Assembly: GCF_900156105.1 (NCBI RefSeq)
Contig: NZ_FTMS01000001.1
Coordinates: 62,001-126,000, forward strand
Reading direction: 5' to 3'
DNA length: 64,000 nt
From: Alkalispirochaeta americana
GTDB taxonomy: Bacteria > Spirochaetota > Spirochaetia > DSM-27196 > Alkalispirochaetaceae
Shown in pieces: positions 8,550 to 17,023 of this stretch (positions are counted from its first letter, which is position 1; each line of letters opens with the position of its first letter). The notes under the pieces were generated by a model that saw only the letters and a list, made by a program, of their open reading frames with translations, did not search any database and was not told the DNA's origin. Made by a program: the position numbers and the translations under genes.

Positions 8550-9959
8550 ATGGTGGTGAGACTCCGTTGCATTCTTCCTGTCCTGGTTGTGGCCAGGCTC
8601 CTCTTCTCCTCTGTGCCGTCGCTCCTGTCTCAGGAATCCTCCGGGGGGATGCTCTTCGGAATCTCTCCGGGAGACCGAATGACGATTGTCACTCGCAGTA
8701 ATCTTCGAATATCCCGGGACGGCCGGTATCTGGGGTTTCGTTTTGGCGAGGAGCGGGTAATCCTCGATGAAGACCAGGGGGTATCGCTCGAGGAACGACG
8801 GGGGCTCCCTCCAGGAACCTTCTACCGGGGCACTGCCTTCAGACTCTCCTCGACCGTGCGGGACCAGCGTTTGCTGGCGCGTTCCCTCGATGAGGTCATC
8901 CCCCTGAGCGTCCACGTGAGTTACGATGGAACCTACAGCGTCTCCTCGCCGGGCCAGGCCCTGGCGGTTCGCTCCATTCCCTCCTTTCCTGATGGGGAAC
9001 TCTTTCCCGGGGATGTCTGGGAAGCCTTTGGCGAAGTGGTGGTCGATCCTTTTGAGGACAGTCTGCCCACCCGCGTGAGGGTCTATATCGCCTATCGCTT
9101 TGAGGGGCCTGCCGAATATCAGGGTCAGGAGGCCCTCCTCGTATCGGCCCAGTACGCTCTGCGCTACCGCAGCGGCGACGATCGGGCCGGGGACCCCGAT
9201 CTTTTGCAGGCTCAGGGGCGGCACCGTCTTCAGATATATATGAGCGCCGACGGCAGGAACCCCCTTTTTATCAGGGATACCCTGGAGGATCAATTTCTCT
9301 ACCGCGATGGCACCCGTCTGGATATGAGCGGCTTTCGCCTCACCTTTTTTGATACTCCCCGGCCGCGGACCGCAGGGATTCTGCGGGAGCGTCTTCAGGA
9401 GATTCTGCCGGGGATCGCCCAATCTCCCGGCGACCATCCCCCTCTGGAGAGGCCTGTCGTTCCGGGAGATCAGCCCCTTGCGGAAGAATCCCCTCTCCCT
9501 GAGGATCCTCTTCGCCCTGAGGCCCCCCTTCTCCCCGGGGACCAGCTCCTTCCAGAGGACCAGGCCGTTCCGGAAGAGAGGATAACCCTGGAAGAGACAG
9601 ACCTGGGGCTGCGATTCACCCTGCCAGCGATCCGCTTTGTGGCAAATCAGGCGGTGATTCTCCCCGAGGAAGGTGATCGTCTGCAGCAGCTTGCCCAGGC
9701 TCTGGAGGAGGCCTGGAAACTGAGCCCCCAGGGAACCTTTCTGGTGGTGGGCCATACCGCCGATGTGGGCACCCCCGAGGGGCAGCAACGCCTCTCTGTC
9801 GAACGAGCCCAGGCGATTGTCCGGGAACTGACGCGGCGGGGCCTGGCCGAGGACCGCTTTCTTTACCAGGGCCGGGGAGCTTCGGAACCCCGGGCAGACA
9901 ACGCGACCGCCCAGGGGCGAGCCGTGAACCGGCGGGTTGAGGTCTATCTGCTGGAATAG
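8550..9959 (+). CDS. OmpA-family outer-membrane/peptidoglycan-binding protein
   Basis: A protein of 469 residues with a signal peptide (about 1-27), a ~270-residue N-terminal region of unknown fold rich in beta-type sequence, a Pro/Asp/Glu-rich linker (about 295-350) built from imperfect repeats such as VPGDQPLAEE, LPGDQLLPED and LPEDPLRPE, and a C-terminal OmpA domain (about 355-469). The OmpA domain shows the usual NQAVILPEEGDRLQQLAQAL, VVGHTADVGTPEGQQRLSVERA and GRGASEP...NRRVEV pattern used to bind peptidoglycan. It probably anchors the outer membrane to the cell wall. No good ribosome-binding site is visible. It is flanked by sensory genes but has no obvious link to them. Confidence 0.85.
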   Translation: MVVRLRCILPVLVVARLLFSSVPSLLSQESSGGMLFGISPGDRMTIVTRSNLRISRDGRYLGFRFGEERVILDEDQGVSLEERRGLPPGTFYRGTAFRLSSTVRDQRLLARSLDEVIPLSVHVSYDGTYSVSSPGQALAVRSIPSFPDGELFPGDVWEAFGEVVVDPFEDSLPTRVRVYIAYRFEGPAEYQGQEALLVSAQYALRYRSGDDRAGDPDLLQAQGRHRLQIYMSADGRNPLFIRDTLEDQFLYRDGTRLDMSGFRLTFFDTPRPRTAGILRERLQEILPGIAQSPGDHPPLERPVVPGDQPLAEESPLPEDPLRPEAPLLPGDQLLPEDQAVPEERITLEETDLGLRFTLPAIRFVANQAVILPEEGDRLQQLAQALEEAWKLSPQGTFLVVGHTADVGTPEGQQRLSVERAQAIVRELTRRGLAEDRFLYQGRGASEPRADNATAQGRAVNRRVEVYLLE

Positions 9960-9983
9960 AGCTGGAATAGAGCTGGAATAGAA
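9951..9983. repeat. 11-bp tandem repeat over a stop codon
   Basis: Three copies of CTGGAATAGAG (last base varies) start at 9951, 9962 and 9973; a fourth partial copy is at about 10060-10068. The stop codon of the OmpA-like gene is the TAG in the first copy, so copy-number change would not alter that protein. No function is evident. Confidence 0.85.
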
Positions 9984-10083
9984 AGGACGCCTGGCAGAGC
10001 CTGACGGTCCAGACGAAAGAGGCATCCCGAGGGTTGCATCCACCGGGGATTGCATTAGACTGGAATAGCAGAGGGTATGGTCT

Positions 10084-11259
10084 ATGGTTTTGCCACAGTT
10101 TCATCGTCTGCTGGTCCTCTGTGGGGCCCTGTTCTTCCTGATATCTGCTGCGCCGGGTGAGGTCGCCTCTGCAGAGACAGATTGTGGGAGTTCCTTTCTG
10201 GCGGTCTTCACTCCCACTACCGAGGGAAACACCTATTGGCCCGAGGTCCACCGCGCCATGGCGGCGGCAGCCGATGACCTGGGAATCGGGATACGGTTTT
10301 TCGAGTTCCCCGTGGACGATCGGTTTGCCAAATCCCTTGAGGGAGTTCGCCTTTTGCAGGAAGACCCAACCCCGGCGGCAGCCATTTTCTCCGTAGCTTT
10401 CGGGCAGGCTCAACCCCTGGCTGTCGCAGCGCACCAAAGAGGTATACCCTTTCTTATCCAGGGTCCTCTTTTCCCCGGCGATCGTGAAGCTCTGGGCGGA
10501 GGCCCCGGGCAGGATATCTCCTCCTGGATTGGCACCTTTCAGGAGGACGAGGAGGCAAAAGGATTCTTCCTGGGGCAGGCGTTGATCGAGGCTGCTGAAG
10601 CCCGGGGCCGGTATGACAGGGACGGCTTCATCCAGGTGGTGGGAGTAGGTGGTGATACTTCCTGGTTTGGCTCCCGTCTTCGGGAAGAGGGGTTGCGTCG
10701 AGCCGTGGAAGATCATCCCCGGGCCAGACTTCTTCAGACTGTGCCCACGCGGTGGACCCCCGAGGAGGGGCGGCTCATGACGGTTCGTCTCCTCCAGCGT
10801 TATCCCCAGGTCTCGGTGATCTGGGCCGCCAGTGACCAGCTGGCCCTGGGCGTGCTCCAGGGGATACGGTCGATGGAGGGAGTTCCCGGCGAGACTCATT
10901 TCACCGGAGGGCTCGATCTCTCCCGGGTCGGGCTTCAGGCGGTTCTGTCGGGGGAGTTCACCGCCACGGTGGCGAGCTCCAGTTATTCCTACGCAGAAAT
11001 GGTGGTGTACCTCTACGATTACCTCCAGGGAATCGAATTTTTCCGTGATACCGGCCGTGAGTTCTCCCCCCGGCCCTACGGTGCCACCCGTGATAACGCC
11101 GAACAGATCCTGGCGCTCCAGGATGTATACCGGGACGTGGACTATCGCCTTTTTTCAAAGCACTATAACCCTGAAATGACCCGCTATGATTTTGCTCTCT
11201 CCCGAATCCCCGATCTGGTCGGGGAGGATGCCGAAGCCACGAAGGAGAAACATCAGTGA
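10084..11259 (+). CDS. Sugar-type periplasmic binding protein (RbsB/LuxP/TorT-like)
   Basis: An exported protein of 391 residues (signal peptide about 1-31) of the periplasmic-binding-protein family that includes RbsB, TorT and LuxP: FLAVFTPTTEGNTYWPEVHRAMAAAA, then VGVGGDTSWFGSRLREEGLRRAV and VIWAASDQLALGVLQGI. It is the first gene of a tightly coupled set: its TGA stop overlaps the GTG start of the histidine kinase (GTGA). In known systems such as LuxP-LuxQ and TorT-TorS, this protein type passes ligand occupancy to the kinase. The same role is inferred here. No ABC permease or ATPase is adjacent. The ligand is unknown. Confidence 0.87.
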   Translation: MVLPQFHRLLVLCGALFFLISAAPGEVASAETDCGSSFLAVFTPTTEGNTYWPEVHRAMAAAADDLGIGIRFFEFPVDDRFAKSLEGVRLLQEDPTPAAAIFSVAFGQAQPLAVAAHQRGIPFLIQGPLFPGDREALGGGPGQDISSWIGTFQEDEEAKGFFLGQALIEAAEARGRYDRDGFIQVVGVGGDTSWFGSRLREEGLRRAVEDHPRARLLQTVPTRWTPEEGRLMTVRLLQRYPQVSVIWAASDQLALGVLQGIRSMEGVPGETHFTGGLDLSRVGLQAVLSGEFTATVASSSYSYAEMVVYLYDYLQGIEFFRDTGREFSPRPYGATRDNAEQILALQDVYRDVDYRLFSKHYNPEMTRYDFALSRIPDLVGEDAEATKEKHQ

Positions 11260-12632
11260 AGGCGTATCCCCTGAGTCTCTCTCTCCAGTACCTGCTGGTT
11301 GTGGCCGTGGCCAGTGTTTTCTTTTCGGGGGCAGTCATGGCGTATCAGGTGAGAACGTATTATCAGCGGGGACTGGCCGACCGTGAAGCCCTTCTTGAGA
11401 CGATCGGGAAAAGTTATCTTCCCCTGATCTCGTCACGTCTCTTCTATTTTGATGAAGAAGAGCTGGAGCTTCTTCTTCAGGGGCTGGTTCTTTTGCCCCA
11501 CCTGGAGTACGGGGCCATTCTGGAAGCCCGGCAGGACGAAGCGTTCCTCCTTCTGGAGAAGGGCAGGGAACCCTCCCGGGGAGGGCGCAGGGATATCTTC
11601 CCCTTGGTGTACCGCTTCGGTCAGGAGGATCGTTTGATCGGAGAGCTCCAGGTAACAACCAGCCTGAAGGAGTTTCGTCAAATTCTTCTGCGTCAGACCT
11701 CAGCGATCGCCGCCGCCAGCGTGGTGCAGATCTTTGGATTTGCTCTGGTCGTATTTTTTGCTGCCCGGAGGCTTATCTTCGTGCCTCTCCGAAAAATTTC
11801 GGAATTTCTTCACACCCTTGATCCGGCCCGGCCTTCGGGAAAAAGACTGGATCTCTCTCGCAGCCCCTGGGAGGGCACCTTTCCCGATGAACTGGATGAG
11901 ATATCCCGGGCTCTGAACGCCATGCTTTCCCGCGCCGATCAGGCGATCCTGAGCCTGGAACAGACTCAGGACAATCTTCGTTCTACCCTGGAAGAGAAGC
12001 AGTCTCTGCTACAGGAACTCTATCACAGAACCAGAAATACCCTCCAATCGGTTCGGGCTATTCTCAAGCTTCGGGCTGCCCAGGCTCGGGATAACCGGGA
12101 GCTTCAGGAGACGGTGCGCGATGTGGATAACCAGATTCTTGCCATGGCTCTGGTGCAACAGGCGCTCTACGAATCGCAACACCTTTCCCGCATCGATATG
12201 GAACCGTACTTCCGAAAACTCCTGGAAGAGATCCTTCAGAGCTACGGGATGTCAGATTTCCGAAACCATGTTGTCATGAAGATCGATCCTGTGTCGTTCC
12301 TGATCGACACAGCCGTCCCCTGCGGCACGTTGCTGGTGGAACTTGTATCCAACGCCCTGAAACACGCCTTTCCCGAGGGGCGTGGCGGAATGATCTGGAT
12401 CATCCTGGAAGTGTTGGAGGGTTCGCTCTTTCGCCTCACCGTGGCCGATGATGGTGTCGGGGTTGGTGCCGATTTTGACTGGCGACGGGTGAGCACCATT
12501 GGTTTTCAGACCCTTCGGGCGATAGGAGAAAACCAGTTACAGGGGCAGGTGAGCTTTGCCGGGACCGGTGGTGTCCGCTGGGATATCGTCTTTTCCACCG
12601 AGGGTTACACCGAGAGAGTTTCTCATGGCTGA
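11256..12632 (+). CDS. Membrane sensor histidine kinase, HisKA_2 type
   Basis: A kinase of 458 residues starting at a GTG that overlaps the preceding stop by 4 bp. Transmembrane segment 1 is at about 9-28, a periplasmic region of ~120 residues follows, transmembrane segment 2 is at about 150-172, then a HAMP-like linker and coiled coil. The HisKA_2 phosphoacceptor box is ELYHRTRNTLQ with His257, and the ATPase domain has the N box ELVSNALKHAFPEG and a G1 box VADDGVGV. HisKA_2 kinases usually pass phosphate to a stand-alone receiver, and one follows directly (12625). The small periplasmic part fits indirect sensing through the upstream binding protein. Confidence 0.9.
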   Translation: MKAYPLSLSLQYLLVVAVASVFFSGAVMAYQVRTYYQRGLADREALLETIGKSYLPLISSRLFYFDEEELELLLQGLVLLPHLEYGAILEARQDEAFLLLEKGREPSRGGRRDIFPLVYRFGQEDRLIGELQVTTSLKEFRQILLRQTSAIAAASVVQIFGFALVVFFAARRLIFVPLRKISEFLHTLDPARPSGKRLDLSRSPWEGTFPDELDEISRALNAMLSRADQAILSLEQTQDNLRSTLEEKQSLLQELYHRTRNTLQSVRAILKLRAAQARDNRELQETVRDVDNQILAMALVQQALYESQHLSRIDMEPYFRKLLEEILQSYGMSDFRNHVVMKIDPVSFLIDTAVPCGTLLVELVSNALKHAFPEGRGGMIWIILEVLEGSLFRLTVADDGVGVGADFDWRRVSTIGFQTLRAIGENQLQGQVSFAGTGGVRWDIVFSTEGYTERVSHG

Positions 12633-13050
12633 GAGGTCGCTGGCAGTTCTTATTGTGGAGGACGAGGTCTTTATCGCTCTTCACCTTGCTCTGGAGCTGG
12701 AAGCGGAAGGCCATTGCGTGGTGGATCGGGTCGCTTCGGGGCAGGAAGCGCTCCGGTGCCTCCGGTCCCGGCCGGTGGATCTCGTTCTCATGGATATCGG
12801 CCTGGCTGGCCCCCTGGATGGGATACAAACCGCCGGGCAGATCAGGGATTTTTCCCGGGTCCCCATAGTGTTCATGACGGGCTATGCCGATCGGCTTCAT
12901 CAGGAGGCGGTGACAGCTGTAGATCCTCTGGGGTGCCTGGTCAAACCCGCGGGGGTCCGGGAGCTCAAACCCCTGCTGGAGAGAGCTTCTACCCCGCAAT
13001 CCAGCAGGACCATGTCAGACCGGAATGCATCGGAGGAACCCCTTGGATAA
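12625..13050 (+). CDS. Single-domain response regulator
   Basis: A 141-residue receiver starting at the ATG inside the end of the kinase gene (8-bp overlap), which implies translational coupling. The receiver hallmarks are VLIVEDEVF (acidic pocket), LVLMDIGLAGPLDG (phosphoacceptor Asp), FMTGYAD (Thr) and CLVKPAG (Lys). There is no output domain after residue ~125, only a polar tail, so it should act through protein contacts or relay phosphate onward. A longer in-frame start at 12556 lies wholly within the kinase gene and is disfavoured. Confidence 0.9.
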   Translation: MAERSLAVLIVEDEVFIALHLALELEAEGHCVVDRVASGQEALRCLRSRPVDLVLMDIGLAGPLDGIQTAGQIRDFSRVPIVFMTGYADRLHQEAVTAVDPLGCLVKPAGVRELKPLLERASTPQSSRTMSDRNASEEPLG

Positions 13051-13864
13051 AAGGAAAAGCCCGGTCCCGAGGCACGGAATGTTTTGTGCAATGCTTTTTT
13101 CGGGGCTTCTGGTGTGCCTTGCTCCCCTGGGAGCTATCCAGGAAGATTCTCGCCAGGTGATCCGTCTCGGGGTTGATGATTTCCCCCCTTACATCTCTCG
13201 GGACCAGCCGGGATACGGTGTTCTGGCCGAGATAATAACCGAGGTTTTCGCGCAGGCCGGCCTTGAGGTCCGCTATCTTTTCATGCCCTGGAACCGGGCT
13301 CTCCTGCATACAGAAGAAGGTGATCTTCTGGAGGGTACGCCCGGATGGTTTCGCACCCCCCAGCGAGAAGAGGTGTTTCTTGTCTCGGACCCGATCGTAT
13401 CTGACTGCCAGTCCTTTTTCCACCTGAAGGACCGTTCCATTTCCTGGAACACCGTGGAGGATCTGAAGGGGTTTGTTATTGGAGCTACCCGCGGCTACGA
13501 TTACGGGGCTGCTTTCATGAAGGCCCGGGAGGAGGGAACCCTGGATGTGGAGTGGGTTTCCCGTGATATCTATAACTTTCGCAAACTCTTGCTCGGCCGC
13601 ATCGACCTCTTTCCCATGAACACCCTGGCCGGTTACAGTCTTCTTGGGGAGCACTTCCCGCCAGAGGAGGCGGCCCGGGTGACACATCATGACACACTCC
13701 TGAGAAGCCAGGATCTCCATCTCCTGCTCTCACGAAACCCCGGGGAGAACCGAACCCGTCTGGAGCAGTTCAACCGGGGGCTTCAGGAATTGAGGCAGAG
13801 CGGCCGGCACGCCGAACTGCTTCAACAGGCGAATGTTCCCGTGAGTTGTCCCCACGCTGATTGA
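13043..13864 (+). CDS. Family-3 periplasmic solute-binding protein linked to a two-component system
   Basis: Binding protein of the family-3 type. I prefer the TTG at 13043, preceded by GGAGGAA at good spacing; it overlaps the response-regulator stop by 8 bp. An ATG at 13025 is the alternative. A signal sequence (FCAMLFSGLLVCLAPLGA) is followed by LGVDDFPPYISRDQPGYG, FMPWNRALLHTEEG and SDPIVSDCQSFFHLKDR. It carries the same PW-x-R turn as the paralogues at 3003, 3884 and 4944. It is the fourth gene of the binding-protein/kinase/regulator set, so it may be a second ligand input to the kinase at 11256. The ligand is unknown. Confidence 0.85.
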   Translation: MDKRKSPVPRHGMFCAMLFSGLLVCLAPLGAIQEDSRQVIRLGVDDFPPYISRDQPGYGVLAEIITEVFAQAGLEVRYLFMPWNRALLHTEEGDLLEGTPGWFRTPQREEVFLVSDPIVSDCQSFFHLKDRSISWNTVEDLKGFVIGATRGYDYGAAFMKAREEGTLDVEWVSRDIYNFRKLLLGRIDLFPMNTLAGYSLLGEHFPPEEAARVTHHDTLLRSQDLHLLLSRNPGENRTRLEQFNRGLQELRQSGRHAELLQQANVPVSCPHAD

Positions 13865-13885
13865 GAACTTCGATCCGGCCAAAGA

Positions 13886-16800
13886 TCAGGCGCTTTCGGC
13901 GTTGTGAGCAGCCTCTCGGGGCTCCTTCCGCTGGCGCAATCGCTCCAGAGCCCGATATTTGATGGTCAGCAGGGCCGGAACCACCACCAGGGTTGTTATC
14001 GTGGCAAAAGAGAGACCGTAGAGCATCGTCCAGGCGAAGGCCGTCCAGTACTCGCTGGATTCGCTGCCCACAATAACCCGGAACTCGTGAACACTGAAAC
14101 TTATCCCCAGCGCCATGGGAACCAGGGCCAGCACCGTGGTGAGAGCCGTCAGCAAGACCGGCCGCAGCCGGGTTCGCCCCGCCTCGACCACGGCAAGACG
14201 CCAGGCCATGCCCTGGGATATGAGCCTGTGGGTGTAATCCACCAGAACGATACAGTTATTCACGGCAACTCCTGCCAGGGCTATGGACCCAATGCCGGAC
14301 ATGATCACGATGAAGTTCTTCCCGCTCAGGGCAAATCCCCAAAAGACGCCTCCCAGGGAAAGGAAAACCGCGAAAAGGATAATAAACGGATCCATCACAC
14401 TGTTGAACTGCGCCACCAGGACAATAAAGATCAGAAATACCGCCACCAGAAAGGCCTGCATCAGAAACGTTGTAGATTCATCGCGGATATCGAATCCCGC
14501 TCCTGCGCCGATGGAGTAGCCCGGAGGGAGATCCTCCTGGATGGCTTGGATCTCCCCTTCCACCTCGGCGATCACCGCTCCCCTGTTTTCTACCTCCCGG
14601 TTGAAGTTCGCCCAGACGCTGACGGCCCGGTTCATGTTTCGCCGCTTGATGACGCTCACCGTGGAATGGGGTTCCACCGAGGCTACGGCGCTCAAAGGAA
14701 CACGCCGGCCATCGCGGGCCACAATCTGGACACCCCGGAGCGTGCGCAGGGAGTCCCGGGCATCGTCGCGGTAGCGCACATTGATATCGTATTCCTCGTC
14801 GTCGAACCGGAAGGTCCCGGCCCTGGTGCCGGTTACGGCGGAACGAATCGTCCCGGCTATTTCGGCGGTGCTGATCCCGAAATGGGCTGCCCGCGCTCTG
14901 TCAATGGTGATGCGGTACTCCGGCTGGTTGGCCTCGTGGTCGTTATCGAGGTTCCGGAAAAGATGATCCCGGGCCTGAAGGACCTCCATAACCCGGGAAG
15001 CGATTTCTCCCATAACCTGATAATCGTCACCACGAATCTCGTAGGAGATATCATCCCCCGTGGGAGGCCCTGAATCGTCTTCTGTTACCGTTACAACCGC
15101 TCCGGTGATCGCCTGCACCTTCCGGCGGAGCTCGTCCAGGGCGGTCCGTCCGGGGATCTCGCGCTGGGCGTAGGGGCTGAAGGTGAGATCCACCGTCCCC
15201 AGATGGCTTTCGGTATCGCCACCACTCCTGCCGGAGAGGGCTGAATAACTCTGGATCGACATGGCCGTTTCGGGAATCAGGGCCTCGATCTGACGGACCG
15301 TCTCGTCGGTTCGGGCCAGAGGCGTTCCCTGGGGAGCCTCCACCCGGATACGGCCCCGCTCCGGATCAAGATCGGGAAAAAAGAGAACCTCTGCCCCGAA
15401 GGTACCGTAGGCGGCAAAGCCGGCCAGAACCAGTACCGTTATGAGGGCCACGGTCTTTGCTGCATGCCGGGTTGCCCGTTGCAGAATCCAGGTATACCAG
15501 TTTTGAAATCGGAGGAACCCTCCGCCTCCCTCCTCCATGCGCCGGCGCTGCTTCTCGTTCAGCGAGAGAAAACGGGCGCAGAAGACGGGGTTTATGGCCA
15601 GCGCCACAAAGAGCGACGCCGAGAGGACCACGATCACCGTCATGGGAAGAAACCTCATAAAGTCCCCCATGACTCCCGGCATGAAGATGATCGGGAAAAA
15701 GGCCAGGAGGGTGGTGACCGTGCTGGCCGCGATGGGACCGGCCACTTCGCCGGCGCCGTCGATCGCGGCCTGGGCCGGTGTTTTCCCCTGGGCCTGGTGA
15801 CGGAAGATATTTTCCACCACCACGATCCCGTTGTCCACAAGCATCCCCAGGGCCAGAATCAGGCTGAAGAGAACAATGGAGTTGAGCGTTACCCCCATGA
15901 TCTGGAGCACAAAGAAGGAGAGAAGCATCGCCAGAGGAATAGCCAGTGCCACAAAGAGGGCGTTGCGTTTTCCCAGAAAGAGCACCGTCACCAGCAGGAC
16001 CAGGACAAAGCCTGTGGCCATGTTATTCTCCAGATCCATGAGCATATCCCGGATATAGACAGACATATCGTAGGAAATGGCCACCTCTGTTCCTGCCGGC
16101 AGATCAGCCGCCGCTTCCTCGATTCGGGCGGAGAGGGTATCCGCCAGGTTGATAATATTTGCACCCAGGCGTTTTTTGACGCTCAGCGTTATCGCCGGAG
16201 TGCTGTTGAAACGTGAGAGGGTCTGGTCGGGGGTATTCTGGAACGCCACATGAGCCACCGTTGAAAGGGGCACCCGTCGATCGCCCTGGGAGAGAATAAT
16301 CTGGCCGAAGTGGGCGGGGTCGGAGATCTCTCCCGTTACGGAGAGGGCGTAGTTTTTCTCCTGGCTCTCCAGGGAGCCTGCGGGAATTGTCACGTGCTCG
16401 CGCTGGATCGCTCCGGTGACATCGTCGATGGAAAATCCGTAGCTTTCCATGCGGAAGGGGTCCAGTTCAACCGCCACCTCTCGCAGGGGATGCCCGGCGC
16501 GTTCCACATCGAGTACGCCCGGAATCCGCTGAAGATCTTCCTGGAGGAGTCGCGATGCCTGATCAATCGCCTCCACGCCATCGGGGTGGGAGAGAACCGC
16601 CACAAAAACGGGCCAGTCGGAAAAACTGAACTCCCGCACGTTGGGGTGATCGGCGTCGTCGGGAAGTTCCGGTATGGCCAGATCCACCCGGTCCTTGGTT
16701 CTCCGCAAAGCCTCTTCCACGGACACATCGGAGGTGAACTCGGCAAAAATGAAGGAGACGTTCTGACGGCTCTGGCTGCTCAGTTCCTTCAGGCCGTTCA

Positions 16801-17014
16801 GGCCCTCCAGCTCCTGTTCGATCCTCTGAGTTACCAGAGTCTCGATATCATTGGCGGGAACCCCGGCGTAGGTGGTGGTGATGAAGATGTAGGGCTGTCG
16901 AACCTCGGGCGAGGATTCCCTGGGCAAGGTGATGTAGGCGATGACGCCCACAACGGCAATGAGGACCGTGAAGCAAAAAACGGCCATGTATTTTTCTATG
17001 CAGAGGCGTATCAT
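13886..17014 (-). CDS. RND-family efflux pump, inner-membrane permease (AcrB/HAE1-like)
   Basis: A full-length RND permease of 1042 residues: transmembrane 1 at about 10-30, a large periplasmic loop, a central membrane block at about 335-540, a second periplasmic loop and a final membrane block. The N-terminal PRESSPEV and TTTYAGVPANDIETLVTQ motifs are typical. The proton-relay segment reads GMLVDNGIVVVEN, with Asp-Asn where AcrB has Asp-Asp; this variant is common in other RND pumps. It should export amphipathic toxins or lipids with proton force. The gene follows the adaptor gene with a 9-bp gap and an AGGAG site, so the two form one operon. No outer-membrane TolC-like gene is present here. 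Confidence 0.94.
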   Translation of the reverse strand: MIRLCIEKYMAVFCFTVLIAVVGVIAYITLPRESSPEVRQPYIFITTTYAGVPANDIETLVTQRIEQELEGLNGLKELSSQSRQNVSFIFAEFTSDVSVEEALRRTKDRVDLAIPELPDDADHPNVREFSFSDWPVFVAVLSHPDGVEAIDQASRLLQEDLQRIPGVLDVERAGHPLREVAVELDPFRMESYGFSIDDVTGAIQREHVTIPAGSLESQEKNYALSVTGEISDPAHFGQIILSQGDRRVPLSTVAHVAFQNTPDQTLSRFNSTPAITLSVKKRLGANIINLADTLSARIEEAAADLPAGTEVAISYDMSVYIRDMLMDLENNMATGFVLVLLVTVLFLGKRNALFVALAIPLAMLLSFFVLQIMGVTLNSIVLFSLILALGMLVDNGIVVVENIFRHQAQGKTPAQAAIDGAGEVAGPIAASTVTTLLAFFPIIFMPGVMGDFMRFLPMTVIVVLSASLFVALAINPVFCARFLSLNEKQRRRMEEGGGGFLRFQNWYTWILQRATRHAAKTVALITVLVLAGFAAYGTFGAEVLFFPDLDPERGRIRVEAPQGTPLARTDETVRQIEALIPETAMSIQSYSALSGRSGGDTESHLGTVDLTFSPYAQREIPGRTALDELRRKVQAITGAVVTVTEDDSGPPTGDDISYEIRGDDYQVMGEIASRVMEVLQARDHLFRNLDNDHEANQPEYRITIDRARAAHFGISTAEIAGTIRSAVTGTRAGTFRFDDEEYDINVRYRDDARDSLRTLRGVQIVARDGRRVPLSAVASVEPHSTVSVIKRRNMNRAVSVWANFNREVENRGAVIAEVEGEIQAIQEDLPPGYSIGAGAGFDIRDESTTFLMQAFLVAVFLIFIVLVAQFNSVMDPFIILFAVFLSLGGVFWGFALSGKNFIVIMSGIGSIALAGVAVNNCIVLVDYTHRLISQGMAWRLAVVEAGRTRLRPVLLTALTTVLALVPMALGISFSVHEFRVIVGSESSEYWTAFAWTMLYGLSFATITTLVVVPALLTIKYRALERLRQRKEPREAAHNAESA

Positions 17015-17023
17015 GACGGGCTC

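Noticed and set aside
8529-10055. Minus-strand frame of 508 codons
   Set aside because: It is antisense to the OmpA-like gene; the OmpA domain is clear on the plus strand.
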